A stretch of 64,000 bases of DNA from positions 124,001 to 188,000 of the forward strand of contig OZ244883.1 of NCBI GenBank assembly GCA_965221375.1, read 5' to 3'. How positions within the stretch are numbered: position 1 is the stretch's first letter; every line of letters starts with the position of its first letter. The DNA comes from Poriferisulfidus sp965221375 (GTDB lineage Bacteria > Pseudomonadota > Gammaproteobacteria > Poriferisulfidales > Poriferisulfidaceae). This document shows positions 52,162 to 61,677 of the stretch, in pieces. The notes beneath the pieces are model-generated. The model was not told the DNA's origin. It searched no databases and saw nothing but the letters and a program-made list of their open reading frames with translations. The position numbers and the translations under genes were made by a program.

Positions 52162-52794
52162 TCAGTCCCGCCCGCGGCCCCGATAGGCCGCATCTTCGGT
52201 CACCACGTAATCCATATAGACATCGTGCGGCGCCACCAGAATCTCGTCAAACAACTGCGATTCGTAGCACAGCGCCACCAGCGGGCAATCCGCGCGCACG
52301 CGCTCCAGCAGGCGATCGTAATAGCCCTGACCGTTGCCCATGCGCCCTCCGTCGCGATCAAAACCCACTCCGGGCACCATCACAAAATCCAGCTCTTCCG
52401 CCTCCACTTCCTTGTTCGGGTCGCCCCATAGCTCTCGGGGCGGCTCCAGAATGTTCCATTTGCCGACCACCATTTCTTCCAGGCTTTCCATATGCCACAA
52501 ACCGAGTTTGTTCTCGCCCTGCTCGTCTACCGTGCAGTACGGCACGATGACTTTCTTTTCCCCGCGGGCCACTTCGTCGAGCAACTGCGGTTTGGTGCGC
52601 GTCTCCGAACGGCAATCGATGTACCACATGATGACCTGGGCATTTTTGTACTCTTCCAAAGCCATCAGGCGCTCCACGGCACTCGCGCTGATCTCGTCCT
52701 TGTTTTCCTGGGCATTGCGGCGGTCATAAGCTTCCCGGCGCATCTTGCCCTTGCGCTCCATGATTGCATCAAGTTCTTCTTGCGACAAACTCAT
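52162..52794 (-). CDS. 5-formyltetrahydrofolate cyclo-ligase
   Basis: 210 residues. Converts 5-formyl-THF to 5,10-methenyl-THF with ATP. Basic N-terminal substrate loop KGKMRREAYDRRN, FDRDGGRMGNGQGYYDRLL as the nucleotide motif, then CYESQLFDEI and PHDVYMDYVVTED. ATG 52794 has AGGAG at 7-8 nt. First gene of the operon, with ftr and folD downstream. Confidence 0.9.
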   Translation of the reverse strand: MSLSQEELDAIMERKGKMRREAYDRRNAQENKDEISASAVERLMALEEYKNAQVIMWYIDCRSETRTKPQLLDEVARGEKKVIVPYCTVDEQGENKLGLWHMESLEEMVVGKWNILEPPRELWGDPNKEVEAEELDFVMVPGVGFDRDGGRMGNGQGYYDRLLERVRADCPLVALCYESQLFDEILVAPHDVYMDYVVTEDAAYRGRGRD

Positions 52795-52850
52795 ACTGTC
52801 TCTCCTGCAGAAATGGGAAATGAAATGGAATAAACCAAAGGGGGAGAGGG

Positions 52851-52856
52851 ATTATA
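52851..52856 (-). promoter_or_regulatory. -10 element of the fau-ftr-folD operon
   Basis: TATAAT on the minus strand about 57 bp before the start codon. No convincing -35 is present. Confidence 0.5.
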
Positions 52857-52948
52857 GGCGATTGGCAGGAAATCAGCCTGTTTTTAAATCTCTGCGCGGC
52901 CGGTTTTTGTCAATTCCTCAGCCGCAACCGTCACTCAAATCAATCTCG

Positions 52949-54136
52949 TCACGTCAAATCCGCACGCAAGCCCGATTGCTCCAAAGAAAGGCGTGCTGAT
53001 TTCACGAAGATCACATTGGAATCATGCTGATTTGAGGGCGACTCCGCTTTCGTCCCAATCACCACCAATACACACTTTCCTTTTCCGTTACTGGCCCGAA
53101 CGAGCGCTTGGGCTGCTTGATCTTGAGTCTCAAAGCCCCGCTGCACTCGGAGCAAGACAGGCATTCCATTGACGTCCTGCCTCAGCACGCCGTCTATGCC
53201 CTTGTTGCGATGCACTGGAGAATAATCCAAACCGGCCAGATGTACAGCAGCCTCTCGGTCATGGGTCCTGTAGGCGTCGGCACCATTTTTCAACACAGCT
53301 GAAGTTGTTTCTACCGGATTCCGAAGTCGGTCACATGTCAACTGAACCGCCTCAGGGGAAATGTCAATCCCAATTGCGCACCGGTTGAGTATCTGGGCCG
53401 CCACAAGTGTCGTGCCGCTGCCACAGAACGGATCCAAGACGGTGTCTTGGGGAGACGTGGTCAACTCAATAATTCTCTTCAGAAGAACAATCGGCTTCTG
53501 AGTCGGATACCCCACTCTCTCTCTTGCTTTCGGATTCAAGAATGGGATATCCCATACATCGCCGAGAGGCACGCCCTTCTTGGCACCGCTACTTATGATT
53601 TCACCATTTTTCCCTTTTGCGTATACGACTTTCTCGCGATCGTCTCTCACTCGCTTTTGCATAAGTTGGTCTACGTTGGTGGAAGGCGAATAGTCGAGAT
53701 ACTGGGGGGAAAACTTGAAATCCTCCCCTTTGGAGAAAAAGAAAATCGTCTGATGACTGTTGAGGAGGCCGCGTTTCGAATTGGACCATCTTCGGAACGC
53801 CCAGATGATTTCCGATTGAAAATTCTTGCTGCCAAAGACGCTTTCCAATATGAATCGAACGACGTGCGACGCTGTTTTGTCGCAGTGGAAAAATATTGAG
53901 CCCGTCGGCTTTATTTTGTCGTGAATCTTCTTCAGTCGTTGGGTTAGAAAGTCGGCGTACTCGCGATTTCCTTCCCAAATGTCCGGAAACTGGAATTGCC
54001 TTTGCCCGTCTCGAGTTTGAAGACGCTGAATGGACTGAGTAAAGAACGGAGGGTCGACGTAGACCAAGTCAACGCTTTCCTGTTCTACGGAATCGAGAAC
54101 GTCGAGACAATCACCGACATGGACGTTTTGATTCAT
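52949..54136 (-). CDS. Site-specific DNA methyltransferase (beta-class, N6-adenine or N4-cytosine)
   Basis: 395 residues from MNQNVHVGDCLDVLDSV; the frame upstream belongs to a broken XRE gene. Motif IV DPPF comes before motif I DPFCGSGTT, the beta-class order, with the target region between them. The last 100 residues (GMPVLLRVQRGFETQDQAAQALV...) are an added domain reminiscent of a restriction-endonuclease fold. No separate endonuclease gene is next to it, so it is orphan, or the extension is a nuclease remnant. Confidence 0.85.
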   Translation of the reverse strand: MNQNVHVGDCLDVLDSVEQESVDLVYVDPPFFTQSIQRLQTRDGQRQFQFPDIWEGNREYADFLTQRLKKIHDKIKPTGSIFFHCDKTASHVVRFILESVFGSKNFQSEIIWAFRRWSNSKRGLLNSHQTIFFFSKGEDFKFSPQYLDYSPSTNVDQLMQKRVRDDREKVVYAKGKNGEIISSGAKKGVPLGDVWDIPFLNPKARERVGYPTQKPIVLLKRIIELTTSPQDTVLDPFCGSGTTLVAAQILNRCAIGIDISPEAVQLTCDRLRNPVETTSAVLKNGADAYRTHDREAAVHLAGLDYSPVHRNKGIDGVLRQDVNGMPVLLRVQRGFETQDQAAQALVRASNGKGKCVLVVIGTKAESPSNQHDSNVIFVKSARLSLEQSGLRADLT

Positions 54137-54183
54137 GCGGGCGATAGACGTGCCGGTCTCTCTATACAGCGGGCGCTGTGGAC

Positions 54184-54463
54184 TCACACTCAATTTCGTA
54201 GATGCGCCCCGCGGACACTTTTCACCGCGTTCCCATTGACCTGCCAACTTGGGCGTTACATTGAGGCGTGAGCAAACACACCCTCACTCACGTTCTCGCG
54301 AAGTCGGAGCGCGCGAATGTCCCGGCGCCATCTCTTTGATCGGCGTCAGGCACATCTCATCGAACTCCCGCATGGTACGTTTTGGCATCAGGCCGGCCTC
54401 GGCTAGCCCGAGCGCCGTCTCGTGCACAGCAGCGAGCGCTTTACTTTTGTACTGCTTTTCCAT
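54184..54463 (-). pseudogene. XRE-family antitoxin/regulator, frameshifted
   Basis: ATG 54463 starts MEKQYKSKALAAVHETALG...MREFDEMCLTP, the opening of a common XRE antitoxin family. The frame stops after 63 codons near 54272, but similarity continues in other frames (DIRALRLRENVS, then NVTPKLAGQWERGEKCPRGA), ending at about 54184. At least two frameshifts. The toxin partner is not present. Confidence 0.75.
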
Positions 54464-54464
54464 C

Positions 54465-55490
54465 TCAATTCTCCTTGGTTATCGCCCCGACCACTTGCGT
54501 CGCCGCAGCCGGTGCGCAAACAATCCCATGACGATAATGTCCGGTATTGAAATACAGCCCCCGAATCTTACTATGAGCACCCAGTAACGGGCTGTCCTCA
54601 CCGCTTTTCGGGCGCAGGCCGACCCGCTGCTCATCGGGCTCACCCACATTCAGTTTAGGGCACCAGCGCCGGGCAAATCCCAGCAACTCTTCCTGAGCCT
54701 GAGCCGTGGCACCGATATCAAAACCCGCCGCTTCATCGGTCGCCCCCACCAGCACCTCGCCGCTGGCGCGCGCAACCAGGTAACGACTTCCCTCCAGCAC
54801 AATCGGAAGATTCCCCACGTCCCGTTGCCAACTGAGAATTTGGCCTCGCCGAGGCTGGATGTCCACGCTTTCGTCCGTCGCAGCCAAAAGCTGCGAGCTC
54901 CACGCTCCCGCCGCCAACACCACACAAGGCGCCGACCACTCGCGCGTGCCATCGGACACTCCCACAACCCGCTCTGCTTCCGTCAGCAATTCCGTCACGG
55001 CCGCATTCTCCCAACGGACCCCTTGCTGCTGCAGATGCCTGCGCAAAGCCGGCATAAGTCGCCGCGGGTCCACCTGCGCGACATCCGGCAACAGGGTGAC
55101 TTCTCCCTCCGGTGGGGCCAGAAGCGGATAGCGTCGCCGACAGTCATGGGGCGTCAAAACTTCAAAAGGGCGCTGCCGACGTGCCGCCCACTGCATCAAA
55201 TCTTCCGCCTCACCCCCGACCGACAGAAGGCCGCGCGTCTCCAAACCGATGTCTTCGTCCAACTCCGCCTGCAGGCGCGCGTACGCCTCAGCGCCGTCGT
55301 GCGCCAAAGCCGTCCAGGGCGCGTCGTCGCGGCCCCAATCAAGAATACAAAAAAGAATGCCGGCCGACGCGGGAGTCGCAGCTCCGGGCTGTGCTGCATC
55401 CAGCACATGCGGCTGGAATCCCGCCTTTGCCAATTCCAACGCGGTCAGTGCGCCGGCAATGCCGCCGCCCACTACCACGCAGGCGCTCAT
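54465..55490 (-). CDS. thiO: Glycine oxidase-type FAD-dependent oxidoreductase (ThiO)
   Basis: 341 residues. N-terminal FAD site VVVGGGIAGALTALEL, then the DAO fold with AAGAWSS and the C-terminal VGLRPKSGEDSPLLG and TGHYRHGIVCAPA. ThiO makes the iminoglycine used in thiazole synthesis. No other thiamine gene is next to it. Starts 7 bp after the cyclophilin gene. Confidence 0.85.
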   Translation of the reverse strand: MSACVVVGGGIAGALTALELAKAGFQPHVLDAAQPGAATPASAGILFCILDWGRDDAPWTALAHDGAEAYARLQAELDEDIGLETRGLLSVGGEAEDLMQWAARRQRPFEVLTPHDCRRRYPLLAPPEGEVTLLPDVAQVDPRRLMPALRRHLQQQGVRWENAAVTELLTEAERVVGVSDGTREWSAPCVVLAAGAWSSQLLAATDESVDIQPRRGQILSWQRDVGNLPIVLEGSRYLVARASGEVLVGATDEAAGFDIGATAQAQEELLGFARRWCPKLNVGEPDEQRVGLRPKSGEDSPLLGAHSKIRGLYFNTGHYRHGIVCAPAAATQVVGAITKEN

Positions 55491-55497
55491 AAAAGAC

Positions 55498-56088
55498 TTA
55501 TTCGATGCGTTGCGCCTTGAGGATGACCACCGGACTGACCGGCACGTCCGAATGTCCGCCCTGGTTGTTGGTCGGCACATCACTGATGGCATCCACCACG
55601 GCCATGCCTTCAATCACTTTGCCGAACACCGCGTAGCCCCAGCCCTGCGGAGATTTGTCGCGGTGATCCAAAAACGCATTGTCTTTGAGGTTGATGAAAA
55701 ACTGCGCGGAGGCCGAATGCGGGTCCGGGGTACGCGCCATGGCAATGGAGCCGCGCACATTCTTCAGTCCGTTGTCGGCTTCGTTTTGAATGGTCTCGCG
55801 CGTTTGTTTCTCCTGAAAATCACGATTGAAGCCACCGCCCTGGATGACAAAATTCGGAATCACCCGGTGAAACAGCACCCCATCGTAAAACTGCTCATCC
55901 ACATAGCGCAGAAAGTTTTCCGTGGTGGTGGGGGCCTTCACTGCATCCAGTTCCAGCACAATTTCGCCCGCGCTCGTCTCCAGGCGGACTTGGGGGTGCG
56001 CCGTGTCTGCGGCCATGAGTAGTTCTCCCGACAGCAACGCCGCCACACAGACCACGCTCCATCTCATCAATTTGTTTGGCTTGAGCAT
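55498..56088 (-). CDS. Periplasmic cyclophilin-type peptidyl-prolyl isomerase
   Basis: 196 residues from MLKPNKLMRWSVV with GGAGGG upstream. Signal peptide ends at LMAAD. Cyclophilin core: YDGVLFHRVIPNFVIQGGGF with the catalytic Arg, GSIAMARTPDPHSASAQFFIN and WGYAVFGKVIEGM. Close to the PpiA group. Confidence 0.92.
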   Translation of the reverse strand: MLKPNKLMRWSVVCVAALLSGELLMAADTAHPQVRLETSAGEIVLELDAVKAPTTTENFLRYVDEQFYDGVLFHRVIPNFVIQGGGFNRDFQEKQTRETIQNEADNGLKNVRGSIAMARTPDPHSASAQFFINLKDNAFLDHRDKSPQGWGYAVFGKVIEGMAVVDAISDVPTNNQGGHSDVPVSPVVILKAQRIE

Positions 56089-56167
56089 GCTGCTCCCTCC
56101 GATTTGAACCCGCGTGGCCTGCACGCGCGAGATTTCATTTCACACCCCGACATGGGCACGCCGCCTG

Positions 56168-56243
56168 TGGTGCCGGCGAGAGGAGTCGAACCCCCGACCT
56201 ACTGATTACGAAACAGTTGCTCTACCGACTGAGCTACACCGGC
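56168..56243 (-). tRNA. tRNA-Thr (anticodon CGT)
   Basis: Acceptor GCCGGTG/CGCCGGC-like, D-arm GCTCAGTCGGTAGAGC, anticodon arm ACTGT-TTCGTAA-TCAGT, T-arm with GTTCGACTCC, encoded CCA. The loop-closing position 31-39 is U-U, not paired. Reads ACG. TATAAT lies at 56266-56271 upstream. Confidence 0.93.
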
Positions 56244-56265
56244 ACATGCCGTGATGCGAAGCCGC

Positions 56266-56271
56266 ATTATA
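56266..56271 (-). promoter_or_regulatory. -10 of tRNA-Thr
   Basis: TATAAT followed by GCGGC on the minus strand, 22 bp before the tRNA 5' end. The -35 would fall in the 3' end of the Fur-family gene and is not convincing. Confidence 0.55.
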
Positions 56272-56283
56272 CGGCACCGCCTA

Positions 56284-56706
56284 TTAGCCTCGAACGCGCA
56301 GCGTGACGTCCAGTCCCACCAAACGGGAACCTTTCAATACCTCTTGAGGCACCTGTACCTGCACCTGGGAAAGTTCCAGGTCTTCAATCTTGCCGGTCTC
56401 GATGTTGTGCACGTGATGGTGCGCCGCCAGGTTGGTGTCGTAAATACGCGCACGGCCCCCGAGGTTCAATTCCCGCACCAGACCTTTGCGCACAAACAGT
56501 TCCAGCGCGTTGTAGACCGTACCGCGGGCCACAGTCCCATCGAGCTCGCGCGCACGCTGCAGCAATTCAGCCGCGCTCAAGTGCTGATGACACTGAAACA
56601 ACACCCGACTCAACAGAATTCGCTGGCGCGTCGGGCGAATGCCCTGACTGCGCAAAAACTCCGCCGCTTCGGTCTCTGTCGTGACCTTATTCGCAATAAA
56701 ACTCAT
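56284..56706 (-). CDS. Fur-family regulator, Irr/PerR-like
   Basis: 140 residues from MSFIANKVTTETEAAEFL. Winged helix with GIRPTRQRILLSRVLF and GTVYNALELFVRKGLV, dimer part with RARIYDTNLAAHHHVHN. It lacks the CxxC structural zinc pairs of Fur/PerR and has the HHH run seen in Irr, the haem-dependent iron regulator. Divergent from acs. A TATAAT lies 7 bp upstream of the start codon. Confidence 0.82.
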   Translation of the reverse strand: MSFIANKVTTETEAAEFLRSQGIRPTRQRILLSRVLFQCHQHLSAAELLQRARELDGTVARGTVYNALELFVRKGLVRELNLGGRARIYDTNLAAHHHVHNIETGKIEDLELSQVQVQVPQEVLKGSRLVGLDVTLRVRG

Positions 56707-56712
56707 TCTCGC

Positions 56713-56743
56713 ATTATAACCGCAAAAACAACTCCTTGAGTTG
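56713..56743 (-). promoter_or_regulatory. Irr/Fur-like gene promoter and inverted repeat
   Basis: TATAAT (56718-56713) sits 6 bp before the ATG, so the mRNA would be leaderless. CAACTC-CTT-GAGTTG (56729-56743) is a perfect 6-bp inverted repeat upstream, a possible regulator site between the divergent genes. Confidence 0.5.
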
Positions 56744-56793
56744 CTTGACACCGTGTTCTGGTATGGTTAGCACATCAAATTTCGCACTTGCGC

Positions 56794-58749
<1,956 letters not shown>

Positions 58750-58758
58750 CGGTAGGCG

Positions 58759-59937
58759 TCACATCAACTCGCGACTTTCGATCTGATCCAACCACCGGCT
58801 CAAGCCGGCCAGCGAAATCATCTCACCGTCGGAGTCGTCTCCCGCGCCGCTCGCCACCATGACCGTCGAGGCCGTGTCGGGCACGTTTTTGACCACCCTG
58901 CGCAACGCCTTGCGCCAACTTGGGGCCACGATGTCGCCCCAGTGAAGAGCAATTGCCTCCTGAGTCAGTCCGCGGGAGTACAAAAGATCGCAAGCGAGCA
59001 GGTCGCGAGCGTCACACAGATAAGACAAGTTGGATCGATAGCCGCGATTGAAACGGTATTTCAGCGCTTCCAGAACCCCGGCATTTTTAAACAATCGCTC
59101 GCAGGCCGGATGGTCACGCAGTTGCCCCGCGTCCCGGATTCCGAGAAGGTAACTCGCCAGCCCGACGTCATAGAAATAAAGTCGGGGTGACTTCACCAGG
59201 CGTCGGCCGACTTCGCCCTGATAGGGCGGGAGCAGAAAGATCAGATAACTGGCCTCCAAAACCAGCAGCCAATGCCGCGCGGTCGGATGAGAGATTCGGA
59301 CCTCCGCACACAAGGTGGAAAGGTTGAGCGGCTGTCCCACCTGCTCGGCGCATGTGCGGATGAATTTTCGGAAACCCGAGAGGTTGCGAACCTCCGCCAG
59401 GGAGCGCACTTCGCGGTTGAGATACGTCTCGAAATAATGTTCCAGCACTTCATGCGCCGGCAGGTTGTCTGTGTACAACTGTGGGAAGAAGCCGGTGCAC
59501 AAAAGCTCCTCAACGCGAGCATCGGCATCCGCCTGACGCTGCTCCGCCATCGACAGCGGCAGCAGGCACAACAGAGCGGTGCGCCCGGCCAGGGTCTGCA
59601 CAATGGAGTCCAGCAGCCCGAACTGGGCGCTGCCGATCAGCACAAACACGCCGTTTCGATTCGCCTCCTCCGCAATGTCCCGCAAAACAGGAATCAGAGC
59701 GGGAGCATGCTGGACCTCATCCAAAATGGCGCCTTCACCCAGATTTGACAGAAAACCTTCCGGGTCGGCTTCGGCCTGCTCACGCACGAGCGGTTCCTCA
59801 AGATCGACATAGTTAAGTTCCGGAAAAGACGCCCGGCACAGGGTGGTTTTCCCCGAATGTCGGGGACCGGTCACCGTCACCAGTGGATATTGCTCGAACC
59901 GCTGGACCAGACAGGACGCCAAATCGCGCTGCAGCAT
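58759..59937 (-). CDS. AAA+ ATPase with DUF4143 domain
   Basis: 392 residues. AAA_14 domain with Walker A GPRHSGKTT (24-32), Walker B GAILDEVQHAP and sensor LIGSAQFGLL, then the DUF4143 domain (YFYDVGLASYLLGI). Members are widespread single genes in accessory DNA; function unknown. Convergent with acs, 9 bp apart. A 21-bp direct repeat lies 18 bp upstream of its start. Confidence 0.85.
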   Translation of the reverse strand: MLQRDLASCLVQRFEQYPLVTVTGPRHSGKTTLCRASFPELNYVDLEEPLVREQAEADPEGFLSNLGEGAILDEVQHAPALIPVLRDIAEEANRNGVFVLIGSAQFGLLDSIVQTLAGRTALLCLLPLSMAEQRQADADARVEELLCTGFFPQLYTDNLPAHEVLEHYFETYLNREVRSLAEVRNLSGFRKFIRTCAEQVGQPLNLSTLCAEVRISHPTARHWLLVLEASYLIFLLPPYQGEVGRRLVKSPRLYFYDVGLASYLLGIRDAGQLRDHPACERLFKNAGVLEALKYRFNRGYRSNLSYLCDARDLLACDLLYSRGLTQEAIALHWGDIVAPSWRKALRRVVKNVPDTASTVMVASGAGDDSDGEMISLAGLSRWLDQIESRELM

Positions 59938-59954
59938 GCCGGTATTCTAGCAAA

Positions 59955-59975
59955 AATGTACATATTTGAAACTAT
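59955..59975. repeat. 21-bp direct repeat, copy 1
   Basis: The core TGTACATATTTGAAAC and flanks are identical at 60206-60226, same orientation, 251 bp apart. Confidence 0.9.
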
Positions 59976-60205
59976 ATAGAGCGAAAATCCGCCCGAAAGC
60001 TCTTATAAAACGGCCCTTTTCACCTGCGTGGCTTGAATTCATGCGGATTCTCCGATCCAAAAAGACCAGAAAACATAAGGGAATCCCGAAAGTATCCCCT
60101 TTTCAGGCGTCCAAACCGCCGGATAATCCGCGAGCGGCAGACCGTGCCCACCACTTTTTTATGAAAATATATGAATAAAAACCCTTCGGAGTCTTTTCAC
60201 AAAAT

Positions 60206-60226
60206 AATGTACATATTTGAAACTAT
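60206..60226. repeat. 21-bp direct repeat, copy 2
   Basis: Identical to 59955-59975; lies 30 bp beyond the end of nuoN. Confidence 0.9.
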
Positions 60227-60255
60227 CCTATAGAACCCCTGAAAACAAAGACTTT

Positions 60256-61677
60256 TCAGGAGGAAAAGCGCGTCACTGCGGCCTGTGCCCATTCCAGCCA
60301 TGCCTGCGGCATCGCGAAGATCAGCACCAACAGCAAGGCGTTGGCCGAAACCAGTATCGTACGCATCCAGCTGGCATCGGACTCCACCGGCCGCTCGACC
60401 TTCTCAAAATACATATACCAGACGATACGCAGGTAGTAATACGCCCCCACCACCGTCAAAACCACAGCCACAGCCGCCAGCACCCACAACCCCGCATCCA
60501 CGACGGCCTGCAGCACGTACAGTTTGGCGTAGAACCCAGCTGTCAACGGCACGCCGGCCATCGAGAACATCATAATCAGCATCATCAACGCCAAACCGGG
60601 GTGGGTATGATGCAGTCCCTTGAAGTCCGCAATCTCCTCACGCGACTCGCGTACGTTGATCAGGTGCAGCATGCCGAAGACTCCGACCGCCATTACCGCG
60701 TAAATGGCCGTATAGAAAGCGGCAGCAGCCATGCCCCGCGGAGAAGCCGCGCACAGGGCCAGGAAAATAAAGCCGGCATGGGCAATGGCGGAATACGCCA
60801 ACATGCGGCGGATACGGGTCTGGGCGATGGCCAACAGATTCCCCACAGCCAGCGAGATCAGCGCCAGCGCCGCCATCAGTACCGACCAGTCCGTCGACAA
60901 TGCCGACAGCCCTTCTCCAAACAAACGCAACAGCAACAGCACGCCGGCGATTTTCGGGGCGGCCGACAAGTAAGTGGCCACCGGCAGAGGGGCGCCGTCG
61001 TAGACATCCGGCAGCCACATATGAAAGGGCGCCGCACCCATCTTGAACGCCAGACCCGCGAGCATCAGCAACATGCCGAGCAACTGCACCCGATCAATCT
61101 CCGTTCCCGCCAACTGCGCCGCCAGAGCATCCACATGCAAAGTGCCGGTCGCCACGTACAGCAGCGACATGCCGTAGAGCAGAAAGCCTGAGGCCAGCGC
61201 GCCGAGCACGAAATATTTCATCGCCGCTTCGCCGGCCCGTCCGTCATCCCGCGCCATCGCCACCATCGGGTACAGCGACAGGGCCAGAATTTCCAGTCCC
61301 ATGTACAACACGATGAGATGTTTCCCGCCGCTGATTAGCAGCATGCCCACACAGCCGAATATCGCCAGAACATAAAATTCCGTCGATCGCAGACGATCCA
61401 TTGCAACCGGATAACTGCGCGCGTAGAACAGCGCCAGCAGCGTCAAGGCGCAAATCAGAATGCGCAACGGGTCCAGCTCAGCGGCCCGTTCAAACGCCCC
61501 GCCCATCAACAGCACCGGAGACTCCGGCGCCATTCCCCACAGAATCGCCATCGCCGCTACCAGCACCAAGACGGTCAGCGGCCACGCCCAACTGCGCGGC
61601 ATCAGCAGGATGACGCAGGCGCCGACCACCAGCACGATTTCCGGCAGCAACCACAGCAGTTCCTGCATCACGCTCAT
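60256..61677 (-). CDS. nuoN: NADH-quinone oxidoreductase subunit N
   Basis: 473 residues, about 14 membrane helices, one of the three antiporter-like proton channels of complex I. FKMGAAPFHMWLPDVYDGAP and the conserved Lys/Glu residues are present. Last gene of the nuo operon; its stop overlaps a small hairpin. Confidence 0.95.
   Translation of the reverse strand: MSVMQELLWLLPEIVLVVGACVILLMPRSWAWPLTVLVLVAAMAILWGMAPESPVLLMGGAFERAAELDPLRILICALTLLALFYARSYPVAMDRLRSTEFYVLAIFGCVGMLLISGGKHLIVLYMGLEILALSLYPMVAMARDDGRAGEAAMKYFVLGALASGFLLYGMSLLYVATGTLHVDALAAQLAGTEIDRVQLLGMLLMLAGLAFKMGAAPFHMWLPDVYDGAPLPVATYLSAAPKIAGVLLLLRLFGEGLSALSTDWSVLMAALALISLAVGNLLAIAQTRIRRMLAYSAIAHAGFIFLALCAASPRGMAAAAFYTAIYAVMAVGVFGMLHLINVRESREEIADFKGLHHTHPGLALMMLIMMFSMAGVPLTAGFYAKLYVLQAVVDAGLWVLAAVAVVLTVVGAYYYLRIVWYMYFEKVERPVESDASWMRTILVSANALLLVLIFAMPQAWLEWAQAAVTRFSS

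Larger units (their letters stand above)
59938..60255. other. Non-coding gap with flanking direct repeats
   Basis: 318 bp with no gene I can support; a 70-codon plus-strand frame has no similarity or ribosome-binding site. It is bordered by two copies of a 21-bp repeat (59955-59975 and 60206-60226). Confidence 0.5.

Noticed and set aside
56745..56773. TTGACA as -35 of acs
   Set aside because: Perfect hexamer, but the base run at the right distance (TAGCAC) is a poor -10; not listed as a promoter.
59966..60178. 70-codon plus-strand frame between the 21-bp repeats
   Set aside because: Non-canonical start inside the repeat, no Shine-Dalgarno, no recognisable sequence.
60238..60260. CCTGAAAA...TTTTCAGG hairpin at the nuoN stop as terminator
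   Set aside because: No U-tract follows on the minus strand and the stem is AT-rich.
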